DNA of 64,000 bases. Source: Eunapius fragilis (lineage: Eukaryota > Porifera > Demospongiae > Spongillida > Spongillidae). The notes beneath the pieces were generated by a model. That model was not told the DNA's origin. It searched no databases and saw only the letters and a program-made list of their open reading frames with translations. Where the stretch lies: contig OY811972.1 in assembly GCA_963681505.1 (NCBI GenBank), positions 2,268,163 through 2,332,162 of the forward strand, written 5' to 3'. Made by a program: the position numbers and the translations under genes. Positions 1-12,429 of the stretch are shown here, in pieces (the first letter of the stretch is position 1; each line of letters begins with the position of its first letter).

Positions 1-640
1 GTATAGTGACAGGTCGGAAGACAGTTCTCGCTACTGAAGTAGTATTTTGGGTTTCTTTTGTATTCCTCTTACAAGGTACTCATCTTACTAAGTTTTGTTG
101 TTGTCAAATGTAATTAGGCATAATGCATCGAGTTGATGTTGGCACGTAGAAAGATAGATACTTGGACTTTTTGGTGTATTTCGTTTTGGCATGAAAAGGC
201 AGGATCAAAAAGATGAGGTGTTTGCTCTCTGGGTTAAGCAATACCTGTACGCTTAATACCATAAGTTCCGGCTGATTCCCACGGGGGTTCCAATAGGGCG
301 TGCGTTGTGGCTTGAAACACTTCCAAATCGCCACTCTAAAGCTTTAGATTAGCAACAGCATGTTGTGAAATGCCCAATGTAGTAGAAACAGTCATGCCAA
401 GTAAGACTAGTGTATGTTTGGTTTCATATTGAGCAATCTAAAAGTATTTCTAAATATAGCACACCTTATTATTAGAGAGGCACGGAGAAGCAGAGTGGAT
501 ATCAACACATCCCATGATAATCTGTCTTGGCATAAAATATAGCTAAGCTAGTGTAATTCCCAGCCTTATTTTCTAAGGGTCTCGTGCCGAGGCCGAACAG
601 TACCTAGTAAGCAATTTACATGTGAGCTATGATATTTGAT
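1..640. other. Intergenic, no recognisable feature
   Basis: AT-rich sequence with no long open frame, no recognised protein similarity and no repeat structure that I could see. Confidence 0.5.
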
Positions 641-1836
641 TACCTTATTTCCACTAGAATGAAGACTATTTCAGATTTAAACAAGTTTGTAGATAATTTC
701 AGAAATGATTTAGATGAGAATAATTGTTTAAGAGCACAGATTATAACGAAAGGGACTGGTGATTTACATGTATATGAAGATAACAAATAAAAATATAATA
801 AAATGGTGGCATCTTTGGCTGTCACAAGTAATTTGAATATGCAGGCAATAAAAGATCAATCCAACACCTTGTTGAAAGAGTTGCAAATCTGAAAAAGCAT
901 GTTGCACAACATGAATGAGAATTGCAGACTCACAAAATCATTATCTAGGAAAGTTATAATTGAAAGCAAATTTTGATCACAACTAAGAGAGACCTCAAAA
1001 AAGATATGCTCACAAAAGAAAAACAGATTGAAAAACTTATTATGAGATTACGTCATTAAAACAAACTGCCAGTCAACTTGATATATCTCAGTTAAGGAAG
1101 TTCTTGACTGTAACTTGCATGATTGAGGTTATTAGAAAACAAATGGGAGTACATTGATGGTAGACTAGCTAACTTAACACCATAAAATGCACTTCAAACA
1201 TTGTCTGCACCTGCACACAACATGTTTGCTGAGAAGACTCTAGGATTAGCGGACCATCATCTTAGAAGATCCTGGATTTGTTGATGGAAAGGTTACGACC
1301 AGAATTAACAGAACATTAGCTTGGCTGTCTAATAAGATCAAGCAAGAGCAAGATAAAATAGTGCAGTTCAGTATCCCACAGGCAAACAAAATGATGACTG
1401 CTTGGCAGAAACATGAAGAAAATATATCAAAGCAGCTAGATAAAAGACTTATAGACAAAAATCAGAAAAAAGATGCCAGTTTTCGACACAGAAAAAAACT
1501 TCGTAATGCATGTATTAGAAGGCAAGATAGAATTGCTGTTTAAATTCCAAGAGTTAAATGATGATCAAGCAAACAAATATATACTTCATGACACATTATC
1601 CATAAGTGGGCATTGCTTTGAACACATGTGGTTTGTGGATGAGCAAAACGTACCATATGAAGGTCATATAATCTCTGTAAAACTTTTATCAAAGTCCAAC
1701 ATTGCTAAACTTACTGCTACAAAATTGGAAGCCTGGTGAATCTGAAGAAGAAGGAGATGACGTTACAATGACAATTTTTGCGTTTTTGGTAGATGTCATA
1801 ACTGGCGAATTGTACATAGATGAAATCGGTTTTTAG
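640..1836 (+). pseudogene. Broken coding remnant, coiled-coil-like protein of unknown family
   Basis: I do not recognise the gene. The plus strand reads as Lys/Glu/Gln-rich coiled-coil-like sequence (about 850-1100 and 1360-1470), then a more globular C-terminal part (about 1473-1740, containing the stretch SGHCFEHMWFVDEQNVPYEG) and a last stretch ending in YIDEIGF before a stop near 1835. The reading frame changes more than once, one change lying near an A-run at about 1470, so this is a pseudogene or a badly assembled gene. The compact C-terminal end suggests a real former gene or mobile-element ORF. Low-to-moderate certainty. Confidence 0.4.
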
Positions 1837-2354
1837 ATGCATTTTACTCATTGTGTGTGTCCCTCTTATGTGCCAAACGACTGTGGTTCAATAATTTGCA
1901 CAGTTACGTGAGCTACATGCAAGATAAGCACAACCGTCACAATTTTTTTTTACCGCTCCAATCATTCTGCGTACATTATCTACCGCATAAAGATTGATGT
2001 TTGAAACGTTACAACTATTGACATTAACAACGTAAATTTGATCCAAATATGTTGTTTTGTAAGACAAATTTTCCTCTTTCTAATGATATTAAATTTGTTA
2101 AGAAAATACCAATTTGAAAAAAAAATTGAAGTGCCTACCTACGGTAATATAGTAGTGATTACGCGCGCGCACAACATATCGTGTGCGTGTCGCGGTCGGT
2201 TCAGTGCACTCCTTGCGCGCCCATTTATCGGCGTATAATGCTATAACAGTACATCAGATCCATGAGATAAAGTCGGTGCGTGGTGAGGCGGGGTCGTGTC
2301 GCGCATATTTAAAGTTTTCAATTTTTTTAAGAGACACCTCTTTCCTCTAAAACC

Positions 2355-2359
<5 letters not shown>

Positions 2360-2420
<61 letters not shown>
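2360..2420. repeat. (TG)n microsatellite
   Basis: About 30 uninterrupted TG units. The Cys/Val or His/Thr frames across it are not genes. Confidence 0.98.
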
Positions 2421-2421
<1 letters not shown>

Positions 2422-2639
2422 ATGTGTATTTACATATATATCTGTAATGGGGTGTGACAATAAAAAATGTTGGGGGGATCATATACATCTGTGCGTGTAG
2501 AGCATAAATCCCAACACTAAAAAGAATCGTTGCGTATAGCCTTGCACTCGACCACACCTCCCCCCACTCTGAACCTATAGTGAAGGAAGGGCATGGGACA
2601 TGAAAAAGTATCCTACTGAGTAAGACGTATAAGACTTAC

Positions 2640-4072
2640 AACTTGAAACCTGTTAAAGAAAACCGGTTGTAAAAGGTTATTTTTTAAAAATATGGTTGGT
2701 TAAGGAGAGGTCGGTTATGGTTGCTTAACCGGTTGAAGCGGTCATTTAGCTGAAATAGAACCGGTTGAGACGGTTGTTTGATTCTCGCGATCGGTTAACG
2801 TTAACCAACGGTTAACCGGAGCGACATGAGCGTGTAGTGAGGCAATGTGACACAATAATGTAGTGGAAACTATAATGCTGGACCATGTACTGGAGGTTAT
2901 GGGACTGTCACGACAAAAATCATCCTACCTAAAATTTATCCTAGGATAAAATTTCGCTGCCAAAAAGTATCCTATGGGATAGATATTTTCAGCTATAATG
3001 TATCCTAGGATAGATTTTGGCTGCCAAATATTATCCTACTCTGCCAAAATGTGTCCTGGGGGATTTTGACCGTCAAATTTCACCCTTCCACGAAATCGAG
3101 TACTGTGCCCTCTCAGTTTTGCAAAAGTTGTCATGCACTCGAATCAGCGCATGCATGGGCATGGAGATATGGACCCTCTCGTGAGGCACCCCCGGCCCCT
3201 CCATCCTGCACTGACCTCCAGACAGAACACAACACGGCACGGTACTCTATTTTGCTCAGTTTTGTCTGTCAAATATCAACCTACCACAAACGTTTTCCCA
3301 GAACGTGAGGGTGACAGTGTTCTAATTTAGTAAAAGTTCTAAGTTCATTTCGGCCTATTGATGAAATGCTTAGACTTAGTAACTAACATCGCTTTTATCT
3401 CCAGCACCAGCTTGTACTAGTAGTACAGCTCTGCACTTCGCATTTCTTAGATCTCAGCCGAATCTGTCGCTTCAGTGACGCCGAGTCGCCGCCTGTCTTT
3501 TAAGTACAGGTACACATAGTCGAGAAGATCTTCTTCACTTCCACATATCCTTGGCTCACTAAGCGTCTCCATGTTGGCTTCACGTACAAGTTGCTGATCA
3601 AAAAGAGATTTAATATTAGCGCCTGCACACTGTCACACGTGGCTTGATTTTTGAGCTGGGGACATAATGCACTAATAGTGCTTCTGGCCTGATCGATAAG
3701 AAAAGTGAGGGGACGACGACGGTACCTAGTGGAAAAGTGGGAAGGGGAGGAGCCTTATATGAACGGGTTTACAACCCCCCCCCCCCCCCCCCCCCCTCGC
3801 TACGCCACTGGCTTGTGCAGGTGTTGTGTTATTTCAGGCCCGTAGCCAGGATGACTGGCGGGGTGGGGGATAGACAGCGGCCTCCCTGGCTACTGATGGC
3901 GCCCCCCACTCCATCCTCATGCATTCCCCCCGATCCTCCCTGCCAACGGGCCTGAACTCTAGAGGTGGGATAAAAAATGGCAGGGTGGGATAATTTCTTG
4001 CAGTCTGGAATGTTCCCAAAATTTATCCTAGGATAATATTTTGCGGACGGATAGAATTTTTCGTGACAGGAT
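2640..4072. other. Non-coding repeat-rich stretch
   Basis: Contains degenerate repeats of the type ACCGGTTG / GGTTAACC (2650-2830), short repeats of TATCCTAGGATA (2945-3045 and again at about 4023-4038), and a 22-base C run at 3775-3796. The minus strand at about 3410-3600 has a short open stretch (contains EPRICGSEEDLLDYVYLYLK) that I cannot assign. Confidence 0.5.
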
Positions 4073-4569
4073 CAGTGATGCCGCGGTCAGCCATTATCGA
4101 TCCGGTCACGTTCACGCTAACGGTACCGGATCGCCCCGGTCACGTTTACGGACGAACAGTGACCGTGTTTTACCAATACGGTCACGTTGGCGGTTTGACG
4201 GTTGGCCGCCTTGGTTCAACCCGGTCCCGGTCGTTATCCGGTCCAAACTAACAGCACAATAGCTACAGCACAAATTATTAACCATCGTATTTAGATTATA
4301 TGCACACCACAAAAAAAAAATTACTCTGCCAGCATCCATCCGCCATCTCTTGCGATCAACTACGAGCTTTAAATGAGAAAATACCCTTTCAGAAGGAACA
4401 CTGGACGCCGGAATGGCTAAATACTTTAGGACTATAGCAGAGCAATGTGAGCTTCATGGTCGCTCCACCATTGCATCACGTCGTTAACGCGCCAGTTGGT
4501 TTGTGGTTCCAGCATATAGCACTTGAACTCTTCTTCTATGGTGTCCTTCGCGCTCCTGTTTGCTACCTT

Positions 4570-5047
4570 AATAAGGATCTCTTTGGTAGCAGTACATGAC
4601 TGCAGCGGAATTCATTGAATTTGCACTAGTATAAAGTTGGTTCGCCGACACGCAGTCGTAGAAACGATAAAACATTATATGTGAGTGCGTTCTGCGTGTG
4701 CGTATGGTACATACAGTTGTGGGCTTCAAGCAGGTGCTTTTTCTTTTGTGTTGTCGAACCATCAACACAAGAAACCCACGTTATACACCTGCCTTTTGGC
4801 ACACTGCGCATAGACCCCACTTGTCGCAATCAGAACGGGGTGACAGCTTGTAGTGCTTCCACAGCCAGGAGTTGATAAATTTGGAACTGCTGGGATGAAT
4901 CGTACCCTTGGCAGCACTGTCATTAGGCTTGGTCAATACATTTCTTTTCTTCAAAGCAGGCGGTTCTTCTGAAACTTCTGCACAATCATTTATAAGTGTT
5001 TCTTTGGACAGTTCCGCGACAGGACTCAGGTCAAACCCAGCAGACAT
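4570..5047 (-). pseudogene. BED zinc-finger exon of a hAT transposase, broken
   Basis: The minus-strand reading contains SWLWKHYKLSPRSD followed by DKWGLCAVCQKAG and, after a frame change near 4790-4830, TTQKKKHLLEAHNC. This fits the C-x2-C ... H-x5-H pattern of BED fingers, which bind transposon ends. Upstream is an acidic/Ser-rich N-terminus starting with MSAGFDLSPVAEL at 5047. No downstream catalytic or dimerisation exon is present before the element's end at 4073. Confidence 0.55.
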
Positions 5048-5224
5048 TGACTCAGAAGTCAGAATTCGGGAGGAAACGAGAGCACATGCACTAGAAAGCC
5101 AAAGGCAATAGCACTGAGCATCTATATATCTATAGTGTGCTCACAAACCTAAAATCCAAGCACCAAATGAATCCAAGCAACAAAATCCAACCCACAAGAT
5201 CCTAGCTAGCAACAAGTAATTATA

Positions 5225-6369
5225 CAAGTAAATAAAAAACATTCTCTATGAGAAAGTTGGTGGCATATAGGATTTGAAGGCAATGGTGGTGTAAAAAGGA
5301 AGGAAACAAGGGTCTTATAATAAGGGAAAATGGAATAGTCCTATATTTAGCACACGAACAACATACTATATCCTACATATAGAAATGTGCTAAATATAGG
5401 ACTATTCCATTTTCCCTTATTATTAGACCCTTGTTTCCTTCCTTTTTACACCACCATTGCCTTCAAATCCTATATGCCACCAACTTTCTCATAGAGAATG
5501 TTTTTTATTTACTTGTTTCATTGATTTTTATTCATACCCGATTATGAGTCATATAGCATGTTAAGTAATCCATCGTGATATGAGAGGGAGGTTGTAAAGG
5601 TACGACATACCTTTGAGTGACCTTAACTCTTTTCGCCGAGCGAGATGCACGTTCAGGGCTATGGCAATATCGCTGTCTTTTTTCAGGATCTGTACCTTGC
5701 ACGTGAAGGCATTTTGAAAAAAAAAAAAACTACTTCACTAAGTTACAAAGAGCGTCAAACTTACAACGATCGAATAACAAGATGATTATAGTACGCACGT
5801 GCACGTTACTATAACCGCCACAGTTAATTACCACTACGTGTAGTGCCCAGACCATACCCATTTGATTACATGATGTATACTGCTAGTACTTCGTATAAAG
5901 AGCGAAGTAGGACCTATCCGAGTCTTGTCAGTGCAGTAAGCTTAACTATACGTGATTTGCTAACACAACCACCGATATATGTCATGTAGCCTCGAGACGT
6001 TTTGACCACAGAAGCGAGAATGCCAACGAATTCTGAAGCCATTGGTGTAATTTTCATTTCTTAAAAGTGTTCCTATCCCGAGTTATGCGTGGTCAAGAAC
6101 AAGAACAAGAACAAGAACAAGAACAAGAAGAACGAGAAATACGTGAGACTGGGTACGAGTTTCGAAAATTGTTTTGTTCTCTACAACCACGCGGTTTTGT
6201 GACATCAAACAAACACGAAACTGCTTGTTGTTGCCTTCTTGTACGACGACGATAACAAGGTAAGCCATCCGCTCGTCGGGAGTCTTGTTAGAAGCGGGTC
6301 GCGTTTTTTTAATGACATTCATAATCGGGGTCAAATCCTATATGAGAGTTACTAACGTAACTCTCGATA
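5225..6369 (+). repeat. Palindromic-unit repeat, copy 1 (palindrome 5225-5515, end hairpin 6344-6365)
   Basis: A 291-bp near-perfect palindrome starts CAAGTAAATAAAAA and ends with its complement; only about one arm mismatch was seen outside the loop. It is followed by a body with blocks conserved in the other copies (TCCCGAGTTATGCGT, CTACAACCACGCGG, CGGGTCGCGTTTTT, CATTCATAATCGGGGTCAAA) and ends CCTATAT plus a small hairpin (GAGAGTTAC...GTAACTCTC) and GATA. It holds about 310 extra bases (roughly 5640-5945) absent from copy 4, and a (GAACAA)n run at about 6095-6130. It lies inside the hAT-like element. Confidence 0.85.
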
Positions 6370-6768
6370 TTCGCACGTTAAATATATTATATTCGTTACC
6401 CGGCGGTGTCGGAGTACGTCAAATTGTCACTTCGGATGTATCAGAGATAATATATAGATATCTCTGGATGTATGAATACGGCATTGTGTCCAGTCTCACA
6501 GGTTCCCAGTCCTCGAACATCCAACAAATTTTCTTCGTGGCCGACCGGCAGTTCACCGTCAAAATTTTTGGCAGTCCACGGTTATTACCCCAATAAGGTT
6601 GACGATTAATTGGTTTCGCGGACTAATTCAATTAACCACTTTTCCTGACGGTCACGGACGCGGTCAAGCCAACCGTATCGTCTAGTTTGACGGTTTTGAC
6701 GGTTGGCCGGCGAACCGCGGCATCACTGTATGGGACACGCACGTGTAACAGGACAATGAATAGGACAA

Positions 6769-6771
6769 TGT

Positions 6772-6813
<42 letters not shown>

Positions 6814-6821
6814 CGTGCATA

Positions 6822-6860
<39 letters not shown>
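6769..6860. repeat. (GT)n microsatellite
   Basis: Two GT tracts separated by a short ATGCGTGCAT spacer. No coding content. Confidence 0.98.
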
Positions 6861-8330
6861 CTGTGTGTGCATTTTTACATGTAGCTGCAAGGGGTGGGAT
6901 TCGCAGAAAATGTGGTGCATTTGTGCTTTCAGAGAGTAAATCCCGGTACGAAAGAAGGTTGCTTTTTAGCTAAACTGTGGTTTTAACTCAACCGCACCTC
7001 CTCCCACTCTGAACTCATAGTGAAGGAAGAGATGCGGAGAGTAATGAAGGTATGAGGCACAAATATGGATGAGACAGGACCATGTAGTGAATGCAATACC
7101 ATATATTGGAGTTTATGAGACACAAGCATGTGTGTGTGTGAGTGTGTTGTGGTTACATATATTTGCAACGGGGTGTAACATGCAGATACAATGAAAATTA
7201 ATGGAGAGATATGGTAGTTGTTGGTTAATACATCTGTGTGTGCAGAGCGTAAACCTTTCAGCGAATTTTAGGTCCCTTTTCGCTGCATAGCGATGGTGTT
7301 CGAGTAGGTGCATATTTACTGTCCTTTTCATGCCAGGAAAGGATGACTGCTGTAATAAAAGCCATCATCACCTGAATCCAATTTTTTCTTTACTGCTGCT
7401 TTTTGTACTTTGCATCTGTCCGCTCTGCAGAAACTTATAGGGAAATCAAATACTGTCATTGCGTATGTCTACTGTCAAAAACTCAGGCAGCACAGGTGTA
7501 TTTTGTTGTTTGAAAATCTCCTTATATATCTTAAACAGTTCAGTTTTGACCCCATACTCCCTGACAGGACTTTTGAACATGACATTGCCGTTGTCGTCGT
7601 GTATGAAATTTATACATATGGGGGTGTGGCGTATGTGCATCATTCATTAGTTACATGGTCCCGTCTAACCGTATCGATCGTTCACCAGAAAATAAGCCCC
7701 AGCAACCCACTAAACGCAAAGGTGATGTACAATGATTGCTCTTTGAGTTAGGAAAAGTTTTAAAACCATCTGCCTGGGGGGTTTCGAGACAAATTGGTAG
7801 TCGTCTGAGCACTTAATGAAAAAAAAAATAGAAGGCGTGCCTTCAGTAACCACAAGCGCGGCAATTATAAGCTAGGAAATTGATTGTGGAACAGCTCAAA
7901 ATTATAATGGTTGTGTACATTGAATTTGTAGTTGCAAAAAGAGCCTCGTAGCGTAAACCACAAAATCATTAGCTCCTCAAGGATCCCAAACACCAAAATA
8001 CCGTAATTTTCGAATGTGTTCTGATTAGCAACCTAATCTCCAGCTTGAAACAGCCGCGATGAGATCGTCATTAGTCATTAGTCAGTAGTCTCGTAGCCAG
8101 ACCCAAATGTACGTAACGATGATCATCGCTTACAGTATGACGTCATACTGATCCATTTGTGTCAGGGTATGAAACTAATATGTATTAAAGAGGCAATGAC
8201 TAGATCAATCACACTGAGTCTGAGGACCCGGCCCATGTGATATGTGATGAACGTGCGCATCTTAAGCACGTATGGACGAGCACACGAGAGAGAATATCAG
8301 ACGTAAATTACGTCGCATTGCAAGTACTGA
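6860..8330. other. Non-coding stretch, no supported gene
   Basis: Only short open frames without recognisable similarity. The stretch near 6990-7060 (CTCCTCCCACTCTGAACTCATAGTGAAGGA) resembles 2555-2590, suggesting a shared dispersed repeat next to the (GT)n tracts. Confidence 0.45.
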
Positions 8331-8412
8331 TTAAGGGCGTAATTTAAGACATGCACAGCTATTCCCTGTAGGCGCATGCAAAGACTGACTTGCATGCATG
8401 CTTTTCCCTATC
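8330..8412 (+). repeat. Dispersed repeat, fragment matching 49600-49680
   Basis: Shares CCCTGTAGGCGCA, AAGACTGAC and TGCATGCATGCTTTTCC in the same order with about 49617-49670. The match resumes at 10268, so about 1.85 kb (8412-10268) looks like an insertion relative to the 49.6-kb copy. Confidence 0.6.
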
Positions 8413-9079
8413 ACTTAATTTAACACCGCTTCCGTGAGAATCGAATGTTTTTTTGTCGAACCGACCTTTTGGAAAATTAGTCGGAAAAGCTTTTTATGCT
8501 TTAGAAAGCATATTTTCTGATAGGCCAACTCTCGGTGAACCATTTGGCATAAATTTTAGCTTTGTGGCATATACACCAACATACTTGTACCGGGTGAAAC
8601 TTACGCACTCTCTCGTTTTTTGATGTTCGAAAGCTGATCGGTACACTTTTTTCCTATCGCATTTTAACAAAATCTGATGGTATTTTTAGATTCTTCTATA
8701 TACCAAATAAAGGCCTAGTGAATAGCATGTTCATAGCTAGCATAGTTTACGTGCAAACTGCTCTGTTTTGTACAAAAACTCGTACCCAGACTTATACTGA
8801 TTATTTTGCGCATGCGCATTATACTTTTTTGCAAAATAATTCTTTTTTTTCTCAGAAGCCAGTGTGCAGCAAGTGCCATGCAGGAACAAACTGCATAAAG
8901 TGCTGCATGTGGCATCGACGTAAGCGTGGTCAGACAAGCAAATGCAATAGCTTTGTCTAATTCTGAATCGTCGCCAGATCGGTAAAATCCCGAATGTGTA
9001 GATCGGGCATAAGTCCCGCATAACCCAGATAGACATTGAAGTTGGAATCTCAGGCACACATTTTGAAGGTCAGACATGT

Positions 9080-9460
9080 CTGTGGCTTGCTTTCATATGA
9101 CTGCTGCAGTGCACATGCACATGTTTGCTGTCATAAGACTGCACATGCCTGTGGCTTGCTGTCATATTATTGCCAATGGCTGTAGCTTGCTGTCATGTGA
9201 CTGCACATGGCTGTAGCTTGCTGTCATGTGACTGCACATGGCTGTAGCTTGCTGTCACATGACTGCACATGGCTGTAGCTTGCTGTCACATGACTGCACA
9301 TGGCTGTAGCTTGCTGTCATATGACTGCACATGGCTGTAGCTTGCTGTCATGTGACTGCACATGGCCATGGCTTGCTGTCATATGACTGCACATGGCTGT
9401 AGCTATATGACTGCACATGGCTGTAGCTTGCTGTCATGTGACTGCACATGGCTTAATATT
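9080..9460 (+). repeat. Minisatellite, about 31-bp unit
   Basis: About eleven imperfect tandem copies of a unit built from CTGTAGCTTGCTGTCA plus TGTGACTGCACATGG. Units differ by single-base changes (ATATG / ATGTG / ACATG) and one shortened unit. It lies inside the apparent 8.4-10.27 kb insertion. Confidence 0.95.
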
Positions 9461-10267
9461 CAGAGTCATATGACAGCAAGCCATATGTTTGCCTGGCTGA
9501 GCTGCAGTTGCAGAAAGTAATCAGATTTGAGTAATGTTCCACTGCCAGCAGTGTGTATTGCACGAGGCTATAGCATCAAAGTGTTGAAGGGAGCTCTGGA
9601 AGGCAAAAGAAGGCAAGGATAAGCTTTGAGCATTTGGATATGGAAAAAGATCTCTCCTAGTGGAACTGGAGGTATATCTCTGCAGCCACCACTACATCGA
9701 AAAGACGGGAAATGAGCCAGAACGAGTAACAGACAGAGCACATGGCAAGCAGCTTCTGTTTAGCAGCATTGATGATATACATATATGTTCAGATGTGTAC
9801 TATGAACTCTACTATATATGACTGTATACAAATGGAAAATAGCGTAAGACTAATATATCAGCCAAAGTTCGACACCCGTAGATGAATACATCGGTCTGGG
9901 AACGCGGCCACAAGGATCGACATAATAAAAAGTGCTGGTTTCAACGCTCGTATACAGTTAGATGGTCTAAACATGTACAAAACCGACACATCTTACAAAG
10001 GTAAGCATATTGGGACCGCTTTCGGTGTTAGAAAAGGCTTCAGAAAAAAGTGTACTTATATCTGTGAAGCTTCCAACCGTTTGACTAAAAACGAATGCTG
10101 GTTACGACAGGAAGTACATAAGACGCTAGAAATAGTGCAGACCCTCATGCAGAGAGTTGCACTACTAGGTCCTTATGCTTTTGTGACTAAAAAACGTCGT
10201 CCGACTAATTTTCTAAAACTTGAGTTCGACAAAATAGCCCCAAAAAACATTCGATTCTCAACGGAAC

Positions 10268-10650
10268 CGGTGTTAAACACCACCTTCTATGGAACATCAT
10301 CTGGGGTGGCAAACGGTTTTTAAATATACCTCCCAGTATGTTTTTTCCCAAGTCATGCAAGTGGCCACATATATCAGCACCTCATGTTTTAAACAGCACG
10401 CGTACTATGCGCACGCTCAATACTGAATCTCAGACGCGGCGCCGCTTTTAGCATGCACGCATGTACGTAGTTTCAATTTTCATGTGTCTCAGTACGTATC
10501 AGTATAGTTTTAACGAACTTGTATGTTTCAACACACACGACGTACCAAGTTTGTCAGCAGCAGTGGTTGCTAAACCAATGCAACTGCTCCTGTGTAACAG
10601 AACTGGCACTAATTTGCTGACAGACAGAAATGCAATCTATGAATACGTGT
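10268..10650 (-). pseudogene. Duplicated 5' segment of the SRCR receptor gene with a partial signal-peptide exon
   Basis: This segment runs parallel to 49680-50110. Common blocks include GGAACATCATCTGG, CGCCGCTTTTAGCA, ACACACGACGTACC and AAACCAATGCAACTGCTCC. On the minus strand the end of the signal-peptide exon is kept (ATTAADKL followed by a GTACGT donor, against AITAVDKL in the intact gene), but about 36-40 bases holding the initiator ATG and the hydrophobic core are absent. No SRCR exon follows at lower coordinates, so I read it as a non-functional 5' duplicate. Confidence 0.55.
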
Positions 10651-10984
10651 AGGTCCGTTTTGGTCACGCATTACCACAAATGTATACATGTATATAGGAA
10701 TGGGAAACTATACAAAACATTGTTGGGTTGCACTTACCATTGATAGGTGCATAACACTATGACAATCAGTGACATCGTGCATTCATGAATAAGTAAATAC
10801 ACGTGCGAGAGCGTTGCCCGACCTTAAGGTCGGCTCCAACTAAACTATAGTTTGAAAGCAATCGACTAAGTCGGCAAGTGGCCTATATATGCTATGTACT
10901 ATACTTTAAGAAAGTGGGCCCCAAACCACTAGCGAAATGGGGCCCCATGAGGGAGTCCAAATAATTGCAGTTTTGGGCCGGGGT

Positions 10985-11007
10985 GGGGGGGGGGGGGGGG
11001 GGGGGGG
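10985..11007. repeat. Poly-G run (23 bases)
   Basis: Uninterrupted homopolymer; the Gly-rich frame across it is not a gene. Confidence 0.97.
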
Positions 11008-11034
11008 CAGCTGGGAGAATCAATATCGCTCCTA

Positions 11035-11420
11035 CAACATCGGTGCAGTTGAAGGTTCCTAGGGATACATACGAAGGGGGCGTGGTAGTTAATGAGGTGG
11101 TTTTCACAACTATCAATGCAGATTGCCTAATTTCTGGCTATGACAATATTATCGAAGGGCTGGGTTTAACTCCACCCCCTCTACTGGAATACATAGTGGA
11201 ATACATAGTCCTGCATGCTGTACAACAAACTACACTATGGTACCGTTAAGCTATCACCTTATTGGCTGCGTGCTTATATAGATCTACTTCATTTTGCCAT
11301 TTCAGTTGTACTAAATCGACTATACAAAGGCACAATGTATAAACATTAAACAATGTTAACTTCATATGGATAGATGCTACGGGAATAGACGGCAATGGTA
11401 TTAGCTCGTACCAGGTGAAG
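11035..11420. repeat. Inverted copy of the segment at about 50215-50620
   Basis: The reverse complement of this stretch shares CACCTGGTACGAGCTA, GGCGGCTGAACCTTCACC, ATGGCAAAATGAAGTAGA and a CCCTAGG...CTTCAACT block with the 50.2-50.6 kb segment. Together with 8330-10650 it shows that this locus and the 5' end of the receptor gene share a rearranged duplication. Confidence 0.65.
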
Positions 11421-12429
11421 GTTCAGCCGCCCGTAGTGTTCGGTATAAGCAATATTCCCCCACCCCCCCACCCCCCTCCGGGACATATAGGGGATTAGTG
11501 GGGGATTTGACAGGCTAATCAGCATTTGACCGTAGACGGGGATTTGACCACGACCGCGGAAAATGAATTTTAATCGCATAACCGCTTGTGACCTCCCCCT
11601 ATCGGCGTGTTTTGCAGCTCAAAACTTGTGACGACCTTGGCACATTCACGGTAGGTACGCAACATCATACCTAGCCTGTACCTCACCGGATACAAGAACA
11701 TGCATTTTAATACCAAACTATTAGTACAATTATAACTACAACTCTTAGATAAGTGCATTACGCATTGAAGAGGCATTCTCTATACCCAACTATTATGAGC
11801 GTTACAGGAGGGAGCAAAACACTCGTACAGCGCTATATTAGAATACTCACAAATGCGCTCTATAAGTCGGACGTGAGCAATGAAAAAAAAAAAACAGGAA
11901 CTGCGCCTATAAGGGCACTGAAACTGACATTTTTACTATGTTGGCGGCAAAACTAAACAACGCTCGCGGATGATCATTGCAATGCATGTATGTTCATATT
12001 ACTATAAATTGGGCAAACACTTCGAAACGGTTAATCGATCATACAGGTACATTGCTCAGTTTTAAAATGTCAAATCAATATCATCACCCCATACACTCTG
12101 CAGTCCACAATGAACTACACGGGTTGCCAGCACATGTGCAGGAGAGGAAATGGGCCCACACCTCACCCTGGAAAAAATAATTGAGTTCAAGCTGCTTTTA
12201 AATCATGTGTCAAGGTGCAGCTGCCCGTTCTCATACAAGGGCCTGAGTTTACACACTGCCATCATCATAAACCTCCATGCTGGCACTTATAATAGCATGA
12301 CTTACACATCCACATCGGGAGCGTATTTTTAATGATTCCTCATGCATAGGTTACTAGACATGTCCGCTACACTGTGCACATAATGGCTTCACAACAAGGT
12401 CAGCAAGGCATAATTGAACTTCGATATCT

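Larger units (their letters stand above)
4073..6728 (-). mobile_element. hAT-like DNA transposon remnant, internally deleted
   Basis: The two ends match as a 15-bp terminal inverted repeat, CAGTGATGCCGCGGT at 4073 and its complement ending at 6728; a CA-G-TG start is usual for hAT. Both subterminal regions carry repeated GGTCACG/GACGGTT motifs. On the minus strand 4570-5047 encodes a BED-type zinc finger remnant (SSKFINSWLWKHYKL, then CAVC, and HLLEAHN in another frame), the usual N-terminal DNA-binding domain of hAT transposases. No catalytic part is seen. The flanking 8 bp (GACAGGAT and TATGGGAC) do not match, so the target duplication is lost or an end is misplaced. A palindromic unit (5225-6369) is inserted inside. 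Confidence 0.6.

Noticed and set aside
9080-9460. CRISPR-like repeat array
   Set aside because: Units are contiguous with no unique spacers; it is an ordinary minisatellite in an animal genome.
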